64,000 nt of DNA from Chiridota heheva (taxonomy: Eukaryota > Echinodermata > Holothuroidea > Apodida > Chiridotidae), in assembly GCA_020152595.1 (NCBI GenBank), contig JAIGNY010001912.1:1564001-1628000 (forward strand), given 5' to 3'. The notes below the pieces were generated by a model. The model was given only the letters and a program-made list of their open reading frames with translations, was not told where the DNA came from and searched no databases. The translations under genes were made by a program, and so were the position numbers. Shown piece by piece: positions 45,905-58,680 of the stretch. Each line of letters starts with the position of its first letter. The first letter of the stretch is position 1.

Positions 45905-46650
45905 TTCCATGCAATCGCCGGATATTATTTGGTTTAAATTACTTTGTCAGGCATGGCACATAGCCACATTTCATTTGAAGTCGCTGCATGGTTTTCAGCA
46001 GAAGATAACGTTTAGTTAGACATGTTTTAAGTGTTGAAGTTCTGATTATGAACAGCGCCGCAAATTTGAGATGAACGGCACAATTCGATCATTTTGACAT
46101 TTCAATTCAAATCAATTGCCCAAAATTAATCAACTAATCCGCCCTAATTCCCTTTGCAAAATGAAATAAAAATTTGTCATGCAAACACAGGGAAATCATA
46201 GGTTTTTCCACTCTTCTCAAGATTTTCAGTAGAAGATAACGTTAATTTAGGCAGTTAGACGGGTTTTATTGTTGAAGTTTTGATTATAAACAGCTCCGTA
46301 AATTTAACATAATTTCAAGGGCAACAATTCGATTGTATCACTGTGACATTTAAGATCAAATCAATTGCCCAAAATTAATTGACTAACTCAACAAGAATAC
46401 TTTTGTAAAATGAAGTAAAAATTTGCCATGCAAACACCGCAAAAGTTTCTTTGGTTTAAGCTACTTTATTTGGCATGACACAGAGCCGCATTTCCATTCT
46501 CCTGAAGTCGCTTGTTTTCAAGCTATCAAAAGAAGATAACGTTCAGGTTATTGCTAAAGTTCTGATTTGAAACAGCGCCGCAAATTTTACCAAGATGTCG
46601 ACGGCCACAATTAGTTTCTATTATTTTGGGTAACTGTCAAAAATCAAATC
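45905..46650. repeat. Three diverged long tandem copies (about 230-300 bp each)
   Basis: The word AGAAGATAACGTT occurs at about 46000, 46231 and 46531. Each is followed by GTT(C/T)TGATTATGAACAGCGCCGC-like sequence, and the first two also by CAAATCAATTGCCCAAAATT and ATGCAAACAC. Copies are degenerate and non-coding. Confidence 0.8.
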
Positions 46651-49600
46651 TTATTTTGAAAGAAAAACCTGTTTATATCTATTTATATAGAATTAGGTTT
46701 CGCATGATAAACACCCAACACAATGCTTTTATGATGATGGTGCTTTGATGGATGAGCTTAACTTTTTGGAATTATAATCACATCGAAATTTAGATTGGGG
46801 GGTTTCTTGCAAGTAGCCCTCATGCTCTTAAAAATGTTTTTACAAATTTTAGGGTGAAATGGCATAAAGACTTTGGGAATATCACGTGAACGTTTATCAT
46901 ATTTTCACAACCCTCCATTCATCCATGGCAAACGGAATAAGAGGTCCAATTGAAACAGCTTAGCAACAAAAACATTTTCGATGTAAGAATTTCGGCATCA
47001 TAAGTTCCGAGGCGGGGGCGGGGACAGGGACAGACTATCCTCTGATAGGGTTTATCGTCCAGGTTGCATGCTTTATTCCTTAGTTTGGGAGGCAGAATTT
47101 GAAGAAATTAAAATAATAATACTCAGCAAACTAAATCTGAAAGTGCTGAGACGTGAGAGTTTAATTTTGGGGAAAAAGCAAAGTTTAATTTTTGTTCCCA
47201 AGGTTAAACTTTTAAAAAGATTTCTAAATCGTACAAAAAAGATAATTGGCCGAATTGATGCAAAGGCATTATTCGAAAGATATTTGTATTTTCGAGATGA
47301 TAATAGAATTGATTTAAAGAGTAAGATCTTCAAATTTCCAAAGATAGTTTATCATGAATCTGCATTTCCAACCAAACGAAAATAAATTTAAAGGGAAAAC
47401 AAAAAAATGCGTTTTTGAGCAGTAATCGATCCTTCTTAAAAGGTATGTTTAAGTTGTGTTCGGGAATTATTTTTGACTAACATTGTAACGTTGTCAAAAA
47501 TAATTCCTGAACAAAACTTAAAGACGTCTTTTTCTTCAATAGATCTTGTTAAAACGCGACTGCCCAAAGGTAACACATAATAAGAAGTCAACACTTTTCT
47601 TCAAATTTCTCGAAAAGCACACGGTGAATTTTAAAAGCACACGGTGGAAAGATAATCCATATGCCATTATTTCCAAACTAAAAAAGTTTTTTTCAACATT
47701 TGAAGACGATTTTGGTAAATGATAAATTGCAAAATCAAGTATCGATCATAGTTATTCAAGCTGAAAATATCTTAAATATTATCAACAGCTGAGCAAAAAA
47801 TACAAAGAAAGCAAAAAGACTAAAGGGGAGAGAATAAGTTTGATAATATATATACAGGGAGATGAAAAATAGAAAATGGATCATGAATCGATTAAATATT
47901 CTCTTTTTGCGTAAAAACCCCTTCGCAGTAGAAGGAAATAACTATTCTCAACTTCTCCAGACATTAAGCAATGTAGCGTCATACTGTGGCATTGCAAATT
48001 AATTAGTAGACAGTAAATTCAACACTATGCCTGCGAAGACTTCAATTGACAGATTGATATTGGCAAAATTATACTCGATGCTTTGTTTTTAACATTTGAA
48101 GATAATTTTCTTTTTTCAACTTAAATAATAATAAGAAGTGTTTGTGATGATAACAATCATGATGATGAAACTCCGGCTATGAAATTTATTTTGCGATAGT
48201 TAAAATTCCTTTAAAAAAAAAAAAATAAAGTTTTTGGTGTTCAAAAAGTGAACATGAAATCAAAAATACCGTACGTTATTTCAGATTCTATATTTTCGGA
48301 AGTTATGTATTTGTCATTTATCAATAGACGAAATCTTGAGCATTAATTTAAAGAATCAATTCAGTAAACAAATCAAGCATGTCCATTTTAACTGAAAGAG
48401 GACTTCAACGGAAACAAAACGGTGAAGAAAGCATTCAAATATCTTATTCTGTTAAGGAGATATTCAAATTTAAAGTTCTGTCTTATCTGTGTAGAAATGA
48501 CTGGTGTAGCCTTGGTGTTCTCATCCTCACATTCTTAGCAATTGTTAATGTATTTTAAAGAAAGTTTATTTGAATTTTGTACTATTTAAATTATTATCCT
48601 CGAACTTTCTTTAGGTGGTGCATTATAAACACCCTTACTGGATTCAGTTTATTAATTTTCTGACCTATCCTATGGTTTTTAAGCTACATAATCGCAGAAA
48701 AAAATATGATAGAATACGACTTTAAGGAATCTGAGGTTATGACATCACAACTAGTCTGATTTCAGTCGTTTCTACAAAAATGATACCAAACTTTAAACTT
48801 GGATATTTTCTTAATGGATAAGATTTTTGTATGGTTTCTTCACTATTTTGTTTCTTTTGAAGTCCTTGTTTATATAAGATAAATTTGCCTGACCACTGAA
48901 CTTATCCTTTTACTACAGCATTTTCTCTTACATAATTTAAATTTAGTTTGTCGGATTTTCTTTTATATTACTTTTAAATATTAAATATACATCACTAAAG
49001 AGCTAAAGACAATTAAATACCATTTACCATGGGTTATGTTAATGCATAATAAGTTAAACAAGGTTAAAAATCTTCATGGTTTTGAATTATTTGTTAACAC
49101 TATATTATATAAAGTTTTAATTGGCCATTACAAATGTGAAAATCAAACTATAAACCCTATATATTTATTTGCTTTTTTAACGTGAAATTATTTTTCTGCG
49201 ATGTTTTATTTAAACATTAATCATATTCGTTAAGTGGAATAATTGCTTTGACTGAATACTAATCGTAAATCTCTACCGCAAAATTTTTTGGATAAACTTC
49301 TTTTTCGCATTAGTTTTTTCTTCTTCATTTTATAATTACGAGATAAAATTTATAGCGGGAGAGATGATGCGTGCCATGCATACATGCGGTACTTTACATG
49401 CATAACGCAAGCCAAAGGGCGAGGTGAATACAATTTAAAAAACATACCAACTCAGAGAAGTAAACAAAATTTTATAAGCAGTGGAAAAGGGTGAGCTAAC
49501 TGACTCAAATAACTCTTGTACGAAATACGAACTTCCCTTCCTTACCTGACTACCATTTATTTGCCGATTATTTACGGGTTTGTGGGAGTCACATCCCCGT

Positions 49601-52600
49601 CTATTCAATATCTAAAACTGAGTTACTAGGTTTAAAGAATCTGCTATGTAATATTTTCATTATAAATTTTAAGTCAAAATTTCCTAACAGTTGTTTGTGA
49701 GTAACAGAATACAACTGTGTTTTCTCCAATGTATCTGCATACTTATTTATTTATAATAATATTTATTTATTTAACAAAACATTTAACATTCTCTTAAATA
49801 AATTCGAATCAGCCATTTCGTTTTACACAATTTAACAAAGCTAGAGAAATCTTTGCCAAAAAGTGAACGAATATAAGACATTTCATAAGTTGACCTCCTT
49901 CTTAAATCATCGTAAGTAAAATATCATCAGGTAACATTTATAACTTTTATATCAATTGAATTCATTACTTTTAAAGCAGTCTCATAAATCTGATACATAT
50001 TTTTTGTTATTTAAATAAAGTTTAATTGGTGATTATAGATTGCAAATGATGGCAGTGATATCTTGAAATTAAATAATAAGGCATAATAATTTTTCACTGC
50101 CTGTCTGCTAAAGAAAATTTAATATCCCATTTCGTTTATACCTTAAACTTAAATTAAAATAAACTTTAATTCCAGATTGATAATTTATAGCGTATAACAA
50201 CCACGCAATTCAAATTCCGAAAAAAGGTATTTAAAAAAGTATCTGAATTTTTGTCTTTACGAAAGTTAAAAAGTTAAATTCATGTATACTGAGGCAACTT
50301 GTTGCTTATGTAATGATTAATAACAAATATATTTTATCTTGATAATAAAACAGCTTTAGTTCATTTGAGCTTTTGTTCCGAGTTATCGGAAGATTTTTCT
50401 ATAAATTAAACATTTTTTCGCTGCAATTACATATTGTTGAAATTTCTTATTTCTTTTTTATTTAAAAATAAATTGATTGAAAATATGTAATTATTCTAAT
50501 CGCTAACGATAAAAACAAATATTGAAATTTTGGTGTAATCTAGATTAACTAAAACTTAATGTAATTAATTTTCCATTCATATATTTTTAATCTAACAAGA
50601 ATTACACATACTGCAATTATTTAAAACTGTTTTTATTTTTACATGAGATCAACAAACTTAGATTTGAAACCCTTATACATATATTAATAAAAGATGGGTC
50701 TAAATTAAGTAATGTAGACAGTTGATAAATTAAAGTATATATAAATTAATAAATAGATAATATTCTTACTTGATCGAATTTGTTGCAATATTATTCGAAC
50801 TTTTGAAATTACTTATCGAATTAAAGATAATAAAAACAAATCTTCATTAACGATTCGCATACAATGTTCATCACAAATATGTTGTCGTCAAACTTAAAGA
50901 CCTTTATTAAATTTGACAAAAGGAAATTTCTTAATGAGAGTGCACAATTTAATGTGATTAATGGTCGAAAGTCAAAAAATATCAGGTGAAAAATGATAAT
51001 GGGAAACATACATTTCAGAGTTTTGGTTGTGAAGTTTTTCATAAATTCTTAACTTAAGTTCGCAGTACTTCCTTTTAGAAACATTCGATTAGGTATAAAA
51101 CAATTTTTTAAATGTTTACACATTATAATTATATCACTTAAATTTGTTATATGAGCAGTGATGAATTATTTTTTGCAATAAACTGATACACTGAAATGTA
51201 CCACACGAAAGTAGGCCCTGTTTGTAGTTGTTACAAAATGAGAAAAATTAAGATAAATCGAAATTTTACAATCATAAACTTGATTCACTTGCCTTTTGTT
51301 CATTGCTTGATCCAAAATGATAACGAGTAATTTATAGGTATTTTGACAGTTTATGTATACCATCTGACAATATACAGTTATAACGTTAAAAAACTTCCAC
51401 AACAAATTTGAAGAGCAACTAGAACGAGGAACAGACAAACTTTAAGTGCCAACTAATTGCTGCAAGTCGAAAAATCGCAACAGGGTGAGCATACAAATGA
51501 ACACAGCTTACCTTTTATCCGCAATCGTTCTTTTCTTCTCTCCCATTCATAATCATCAGGATTTACGGTTAAGTTCCCAGCGGGCAATCGTCTGTAAAAT
51601 ACCCACAATTATCTTAAGTTTTTGCAATTATACAGTCTTGGACAGGAGAACGCACCTCGGGAGATAAGCCAAGTTCTCTCCCTCTACCTATAACTTGAAC
51701 AAACAATCTCTTAAGAAAGCAGAGTGTCTTTTGACGGGCACTCCGAAAGGGCTCTTCAGAATAACATCCTTTTATCTCAAAGTTTTGAAACTAGATGTTT
51801 GTTTCTCGCTTTTTATCGAGCTCTGGACTCCTTCACATTTTCTGTCACTTGTCCCTTTTCGATTTTTTTATTCACTTCTCCCTGACGAAAATGTTTTAGT
51901 GATCGGCCACTGAGAGAATAAAATAATTTTCGCTGTAGTGACCAATGAGAGCTTGACTTGTGAATTGACCAATGAAAAGTTTCGTTTAAAAATGACTGGT
52001 GACAGAGTAATTTCGACTTATTTTCTTATAAACAAAGAATAGCATTAACGGGTGATAATGAAAACTGCTCAGAGCGCGTTGTTTTAACTTCTTTGTTCGT
52101 CCGCATACCAAGGATAAAAGTCACTCTGCTTATTTGTTAATGAACTGAGAAAAAGATGTTCTTAAAACTCAATCCGGAAATACTGTAACACAATAAATAG
52201 CACAATAGCTTTGGTGTAGACAAGTTAACAGGCGATAATCACTTTAATCATGCATGCTAATCAAATAATATGAATTGATGAGAAATGTGGGTGTAAAGAC
52301 ATAAATTGATACTCAAAGAACGTGAAATAAGATAATGCAGGATTGAGACAAGTATGCATGTAAAAGGAAAGTGCTAGAAAAATTGTTTATGTTTTTTATT
52401 AAAACGATTACATTTTTTAAGATATGACCTTTGAAAATTTCAACAGACCAATCAAGCTAAGACTGAAAATATATTTTGACCAGTCACCTGGTCACGTTGG
52501 TGCCAAAGGAATGTCACTATATTAAGTGGTGAAATAATTATCCGAGTATTGTGAAAGGCTATATTTAATATTTTCATAAATAAGGGACAGTCAAAAGAAT

Positions 52601-54580
52601 TATTCACCATGGGAAAGAGTAACATACAAAATAGATAAAGAGAAGGGGACGGGGTATGGGATCCGAAACATTGTATTTGTGGAATTTGTTGAGCTATGAT
52701 ATATTGAAATTGGACTGTTATTATAATATTATTGTTATCTTAATTAAAAAAAATTAAACAGTTGAGGAATATTTGATAATTTGAATAATTGATCAGAATA
52801 TTTCAGGTCTCCTTTTCAATGTTCTCATCTTGTTTTATAAGTAGTTGTCAAAAATGACGACTATAAAGCAAGCAGTGGCGGGACGTCGCACTTCAGTTTC
52901 CTTGGAAAGGTAAACCATATTCAGCAGTGCAGGGGCATTGGAAGGTTCACCTCTCAAGAAGTGAGCGGGGGGGTGGGCACAAAAATAAAAATAAATTCTG
53001 CAAAAGCTCAGAGCTTTAAATGTCTCTTTAAAAGTGCATCACTCTTCTGGCTAACATATCATAACTCCTTGAGTTAAGAAACTTATAGGCCTACAGGTAA
53101 ACCGTTTCATATTTCCCTATTTCTTCCTTTATGTGAATGCCTTGTACTTTTATAGATCATGTAAATAAAATATAAAACTATTCTAACCCATATATCACAA
53201 ACATGTCGGTCACTTTCTAAATTAAGTGTATCTAGCCCCAATATTTATAATCTCATTCTACCACCTTAAACAAATTTTACACAAACGTAATTACAAAAAT
53301 GGCATTCTCGGTGTAAGAGCATAAAGAAAATTCCGTCGAGCGTTTGGTTGTATCGTATCGGTTTACACGATGTAACAGACGTAAATGGAATCAATTTTCA
53401 GTGCACGAAAAGCTTCAAATTCACAATTAAAGCCATTTTTCAGGTAAACTGCGTCAGAGTGAGGCTTATTCTAGTTCATAGCAAAAATATAAAATATCAA
53501 AAACACCAATTAACTTAAACACCATTTTTTTTTTAGAAGTACAGAAGCTGAACATTGAAACAAGTAATTGAGAATGAAATATCAGGGCAAATTTCCCTTT
53601 CTTCCTTCTTTGGTTAGGCGCAACCACTTTGCATTAATGAGGGCGTAACGGGGGAGCACCGTTTAAATAGTTTCATTTAGTTCTTTTGTTTCTAAGATAA
53701 TAAAACGTGAACTTTTTCTCAAAAGTTCAGAAGCTGAGGTGAAAACGAGAGGTATCATGGAAAACTACAAATTTGTCTTGTTTTCTTAGTTCAGTGCATT
53801 TTTTAACAATATAACGTATTGTCGCCTAGTGAAGAATTTTGGTTGCCCACTTAACTGGTTAACAAAATTCCTGAGACACCGGGCGGACCAGGAGTTTTCA
53901 CCTTCTTTATATAAAGTTACAAGAACCAGTATCATTTATAAATGTACCCGCTGACCAGAGTGGCAATGTTCCTCCGGGCCTCGCACAAAGGATGGGTAAT
54001 GGTCGCCCAGTTTACAGGTTAAGTTTTCTTTAAAAATGGACTGCTTTGATTAGATGTAATGGACACAACAGTTTATAGGTACGAAAGGAGGTTTTTTTTG
54101 ACATACATAATACCCCATCCCTCCATCCCACCCCTCCTCACCCAAACTAACCTTTCGCGATGCAACAACAGTGTTCTGGCGCACCCACTTTTCGCATGGA
54201 AAATCAAGATTATCCATAACATGAGTTTTTCTTCTATGTTCGATCAATTATAGGCCTATGAAATCTCAATAGATAACACAGCGGCTGCTGAAATAGATGG
54301 TGAGATGATAGGGCTTCCAAAAATCATGCAAATAGGCTGCGATGTCATATTATGTGAGCACTTTAAAATGCATCACATAGAAATTTCAAAAATATTTTCC
54401 AAATATTGGACAAAAATTTGTTTGACTAAGATTTGCGTGCTTTTTGTCGTAGACCTATGCACATGTGTTCATCCACCTTAGAAAGCACACACTTATGAAT
54501 TACGTTCAAAACATGTTTATCATTTCAAATTCAATTTTTATCCAATTTATTTCATTGGATTATAGTTATGTTTCTTTTGT
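46651..54580. other. Long AT-rich gene-poor stretch
   Basis: Nearly 8 kb of very AT-rich DNA, richest at about 48.0-51.2 kb. No host domain, tRNA or rRNA recognised. The longest frame (47068-47385, 105 codons, Lys/Leu/Ile-rich) is also open on the other strand and matches nothing I know. The stretch could hold distal enhancers of fezf, but nothing in the sequence shows it. Confidence 0.45.
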
Positions 54581-54589
54581 TTTACATAT

Positions 54590-54840
54590 TACATGGGTGC
54601 ATGGGGAAGGGGGTGGAGGTTCGTAGAAAAATAAAATAGAATGGAAAAATATAAAAATAGAATGCAAATTGTGCCACAATAGATGCCTTGAAACTGTTTG
54701 GAGGCTAACTTTTACTGAAGAGCAAACAAAAGGTCACTGCATCAAAATCTGAACTTTTTAGCAAAATTTATTAACCTTTTAGCAAACTTTATTGACCTAT
54801 CTATCATTTAAGGTCCCTTGTGAGGGGGAAGGGGTCAAAA
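54590..54840 (+). repeat. Dispersed repeat B, copy 1
   Basis: Shares with 61915-62180 the ordered phrases GAAACTGTTTGGAGGCTA, TTTTACTG(A/C)AGAGCAAA, CATCAAAATCTGAAC/CTTCAAAATCTAAAC, and ACC TTTT..AGC before a GACCTAT block. No coding capacity; class unknown. Confidence 0.7.
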
Positions 54841-55740
54841 TAGCTTAGTTATATCTATGTATTATTGTATTTCAACTATTATTACTTTGCTTAGCAGGAC
54901 CATAATTCTTGGAGGACAGGGGGCTTCCCCCATTTTCAGACATATTTTATTTTATTTTTTTGAGCAAAACATTGTTCCTTGCTTTATTCGGCGGAAACCT
55001 ATGGCCACATGTCCCCTCCCACCCCCACCCCCTCAAGAAACATTTAACTGGAAAGTAACCAGAGATTTTTAACCGGAAATGTGGGGGGAGACTGAACACT
55101 TTAATTATAACAAAATGATAAGACTATAGCTAGCCCCTAAGATAAGAGAAATGATTAATGATGACCTAAAGTATTTCAGAAAATGTCGTCCAAATAGCAG
55201 TCTATTACACTAAAGTTAAAGCAAAACAAAATAGGTCTTTGCTTCCAAATTTGGACCATGGAGCATATGTCCCCCTTCCTTACTCTTCAATTTTTTACCT
55301 TATTTTGCTTTTTTAATTGTTTAATACTGTTGCATTACTATGAGACTTTTGTATATTTCTTCTCAATTTATCTTGAGTAAATCGATTAACTCCAAGTCGT
55401 TAGCAAACTATGCCCTTCAATTGATAAGGATTTGACAAATTATCGTCCATTTGATTGAATCCTTTAGCAGTTTAAAGATCCAAAATATTGGAAAATAAAT
55501 TTCCGTCTGAAATCAAACTATTTTGTCAAAAAAAAAATGAAAGGGGACATTGGGGAAGTAATGCATGTTAACATACAACTTTTATAGATATAACCATTAA
55601 GGTTTTATAAATAGGTTTTACAATAAAAGCTTATGATATTTGAAATATGCTCATCGAAATGGGGGAAAGAACATCAAATCAGTGTTATTTTCTGCGTTTT
55701 ATACCCAATAATACAAATATGTTGCACCGGTCCTGATTTG
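54841..55740. other. Intergenic, C-rich patch and AT-rich DNA
   Basis: A C-rich stretch at 55011-55032 (CCCCTCCCACCCCCACCCCC) and otherwise AT-rich sequence. Nothing recognised. Confidence 0.45.
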
Positions 55741-55744
55741 TTCA

Positions 55745-56265
55745 GTTCGTGTGCAACCCTAAAAATAGGGTACCTTGAAATACCCTAAAAATAAGGTACT
55801 TTTATGTATTACGTCATCGCAAGAGCCTACACATTTGACTAGCCCGCACTAATCGTATGGGTTTTGTTTTATTTTCTGCTCTGAATTGTCCAAAATTTCA
55901 CTGTATATCCTACATTTTTAGAGACAGATAGTAAATATATTAAAACTTTTTACCGTGGCATTTTAAAATTCATCGTCGCCTTTTTTGAGATTATGAGCAA
56001 ACTATTTTGTTGATTTTCTCCAAAAGGCAACTGTGGTGACGATGAATTTCAAAAGGTCGCGGTGAAAAGTTTTGAATATCGATTTACTATCCGTCTCCAA
56101 AATTTCAGAATATCCAGTAAACTTTTGGACAATCCAGAGCAAAAAATGGAACGCCCCATACATTTAATGTGGGCTAGTCAAGTGTGTAGGCTTATGCGAT
56201 GACGTAATACATAGCAGTACCATTGGTTAAGGGTATTTCAAAGTACCCTATTTTTGTTCCCTCTG
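55745..56265. mobile_element. Palindromic element, family A copy 2 (longer copy)
   Basis: The left arm begins GCAACCCTAAAAATAGGGTA, and the reverse complement of the right arm ending near 56265 reads AACAAAAATAGGGTACTTTG. The arms match over roughly 230 bp and nearly meet in the centre (ATTCATCGTCGCCTTTTTTG against CAAAAGGCAACTGTGGTGAC with GATGAATTT). Both arms keep a TGACGTAA/TTACGTCA site next to GCGATG/CATCGC. The same family as 27106-27522 by shared arms and order. Non-coding and non-autonomous. Confidence 0.85.
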
Positions 56266-58394
56266 ATGATAGGCGCAGGATGGGTACTTATCATAGCAAC
56301 ACCTTCAACATTTTAAAGAAACTCAATATTATTCATTGGAATTCGACGGTATAATTGCCTTTAAAATGTGAGAAGCTAGATTATTGGACGCTTATTATTA
56401 CACCGAGATGCATGGCTCCTATACTGAGTGATATTTCTAATGGTGGCACATAGACTCAAGAATCATTAACGTTAAATAGCACTTACGAACCATTATGCAG
56501 GTCACACACGTAACGTAACAGAAAATGTCCCCAGTGGACCCCTGGGGGTCTCACATCTGTGGCTAATCACACACGTAACAAACAGAGAACGGACCGTATA
56601 ATCCTTATGATATCAAGCAAATTGTGAGTTTGAAACAAAGAAGATGCACCATAAAAACTGTATTTTGATGAAAGGTATGTTGTTGAGTAACTATTTTTTT
56701 CTGTTCAGGTTTTTTTATAATATTTTTATGACCTGACGATTTATCAGTTTACACACTATATTTGAAGATCATGCATCGACTTTCTGCCTTTTCACCAGCT
56801 TTAGATGTGTCAAAGCAGTTATTCCAAAATGTTTTGACAAAAGAAGCTTCTGTAAGTAAACTTTGTTTCAAGATGATATAAAGTGAATATATTTCAGTAC
56901 TTCATAATCTAATTTTCGATCATGCATTGGCCTGTTCAAACTGGTGCAAGTTGACGCATTTAGATGAAATATGAACCGCATGATACAAGTTCTGTGAGAA
57001 AGCAACGTGTATCGAGTTAGCAATTGTGTCGTTCAATGTTTCGTATTGTCTAAGTTTTCTCTGTAAAAAGCTTGAGGAAATATTGAGCGCAAATTGTTAT
57101 TTTTTCAAGTAATCTAATTTCATATTGCAACAACTTACCTAAAACAACGTGAGACTCATAGAGCTGTTCTTTCATGACATTTTTGTGCCATATGATATCA
57201 AGGTTAATTGCACGTCGTTGGCATATAGTGCATGTTGCAAAATACTCGACCCGCAATAAACACAATATTTACATTTGGCATGTTTGAGATTCTTTTTCGT
57301 ATGCTAAAAGTGCAGTCCTCTTATCTTTTATGTTAAATACTACGTTTTGAGTATTAAATTTATTTCTGAAAACATTTGTAAAAGGGAAGGGAAGCCAAAC
57401 ATAAACATAGACAAAATTAGCGACTTAAAAAATACTAAAAATTGTAGGGGTTTTTCCAAGAGAAAGAATTCTTGCAATAGGCCTATACTTTCTTATATAA
57501 ACTGGGCCTGGAATTTGATCCCAGCAATTTACTGCACTATTTGAAATTATTACAATCATAAATTCATCCTATAAAATTATTAATTAATCAAACCTTTTTT
57601 AGTTTTAACGGTCACAAGAACGTGATTGAATTGTTTAGTCCTATAAAAACCTTACACTTCATGCCGTTTACACTTTCTATACTTATTGATACATATGTTT
57701 CAATCTTCGTATTTTCTTTAAACAGTTAAATTGCAGGAAATTTCAGCCCGTAACCACACTTTCAATTACAGTTCAACATATGAAAATGTTTAATGCTAAA
57801 TATTTGGAAACATCATACGCGTAGGAATTAGGGGTGGTGGGGCAGTGGTGCCCCCTTCCTATTAAACATCATCTTCCGGCGCCAATGATTTGTACTATTA
57901 TTGGAAGTTTATAAATATTCTCGCAATTCGTGTGCGAAATAAATGTCGTAAGTGTCGTAAGAAATGTGAAAAGTATTTAAATTCTATACGTGCACCGACG
58001 TCATCCGCGCACGATACAGGAAATCATCCAATCACTGATCAAGTAATAGTAAACAAACAAAAAGCGCACATCAAAATACGCTCTTTGTTTGCCTATACGT
58101 ATTGGTATCTTTATCATTAAGTCTGTTAGTCAAAACTGAACATTGCTAAAATGCAAAATATTAATTTCTGTTTATTTTTCGTTTTAAAGACGGTTATTTT
58201 TGCGTTTTCTAGTTTGTTTTCGATTACTGAAAGTGTATATCTGCTTTTTACATTGTTAATAAGCGTAATTCGTGTATAGTGGGCAACACATAAAAACTTA
58301 CTTCCGGTACCCAAGAGGTACCCAACTGCATAGACGGCTGCATCGGGGAGCACACTCCTCCCACTTTTCTCCAAAATTTAAAAAGTGCCTTTTT
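56266..58394. other. Intergenic, nothing recognised
   Basis: AT-rich. A small imperfect hairpin (CCCCAGTGGACCCCTGGGGG) lies at about 56529-56548. No protein family seen. Confidence 0.45.
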
Positions 58395-58680
58395 TTGGAC
58401 GACGACGACGAGTGAACACACAATTACAATGACGGGGTCGTCACCTGCGTATTCGGTTATGATAGTAATTATGCTATCACGAAACGCTTAATACGACCCG
58501 TACGAGTACACAGGTACGACGTATGGACATACATAACATCGACAACCAAGTCAATGTCCACGGCCTTTGATAACCCAGTTGTGGTGCACTGGCGTGTCTA
58601 CCCAACCCAGGCTTGAACCCAGGGCCTCGTGGTCTGTAGACATGTATGATAACCGCTACACCACAGTTGGTAGACCCTTT
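58395..58680 (-). mobile_element. tRNA-derived SINE, type 2, carrying the shared core
   Basis: The minus strand has a tRNA-like head with box A TGGTGTAGCGGTTATCAT (58663-58646) and box B GGTTCAAGCCT (58619-58609). The T stem has a T:T mismatch, so it is not a functional tRNA. The body runs to about 58395 and contains, near 58470-58420, the core also seen at 29.3 kb and 33.2 kb. I infer that the core is part of this SINE family's body. Confidence 0.7.

Noticed and set aside
47068..47385. 105-codon Lys/Leu-rich frame
   Set aside because: The reverse strand is open over the same interval, composition follows the AT-rich background, and no motif or splice context is visible.
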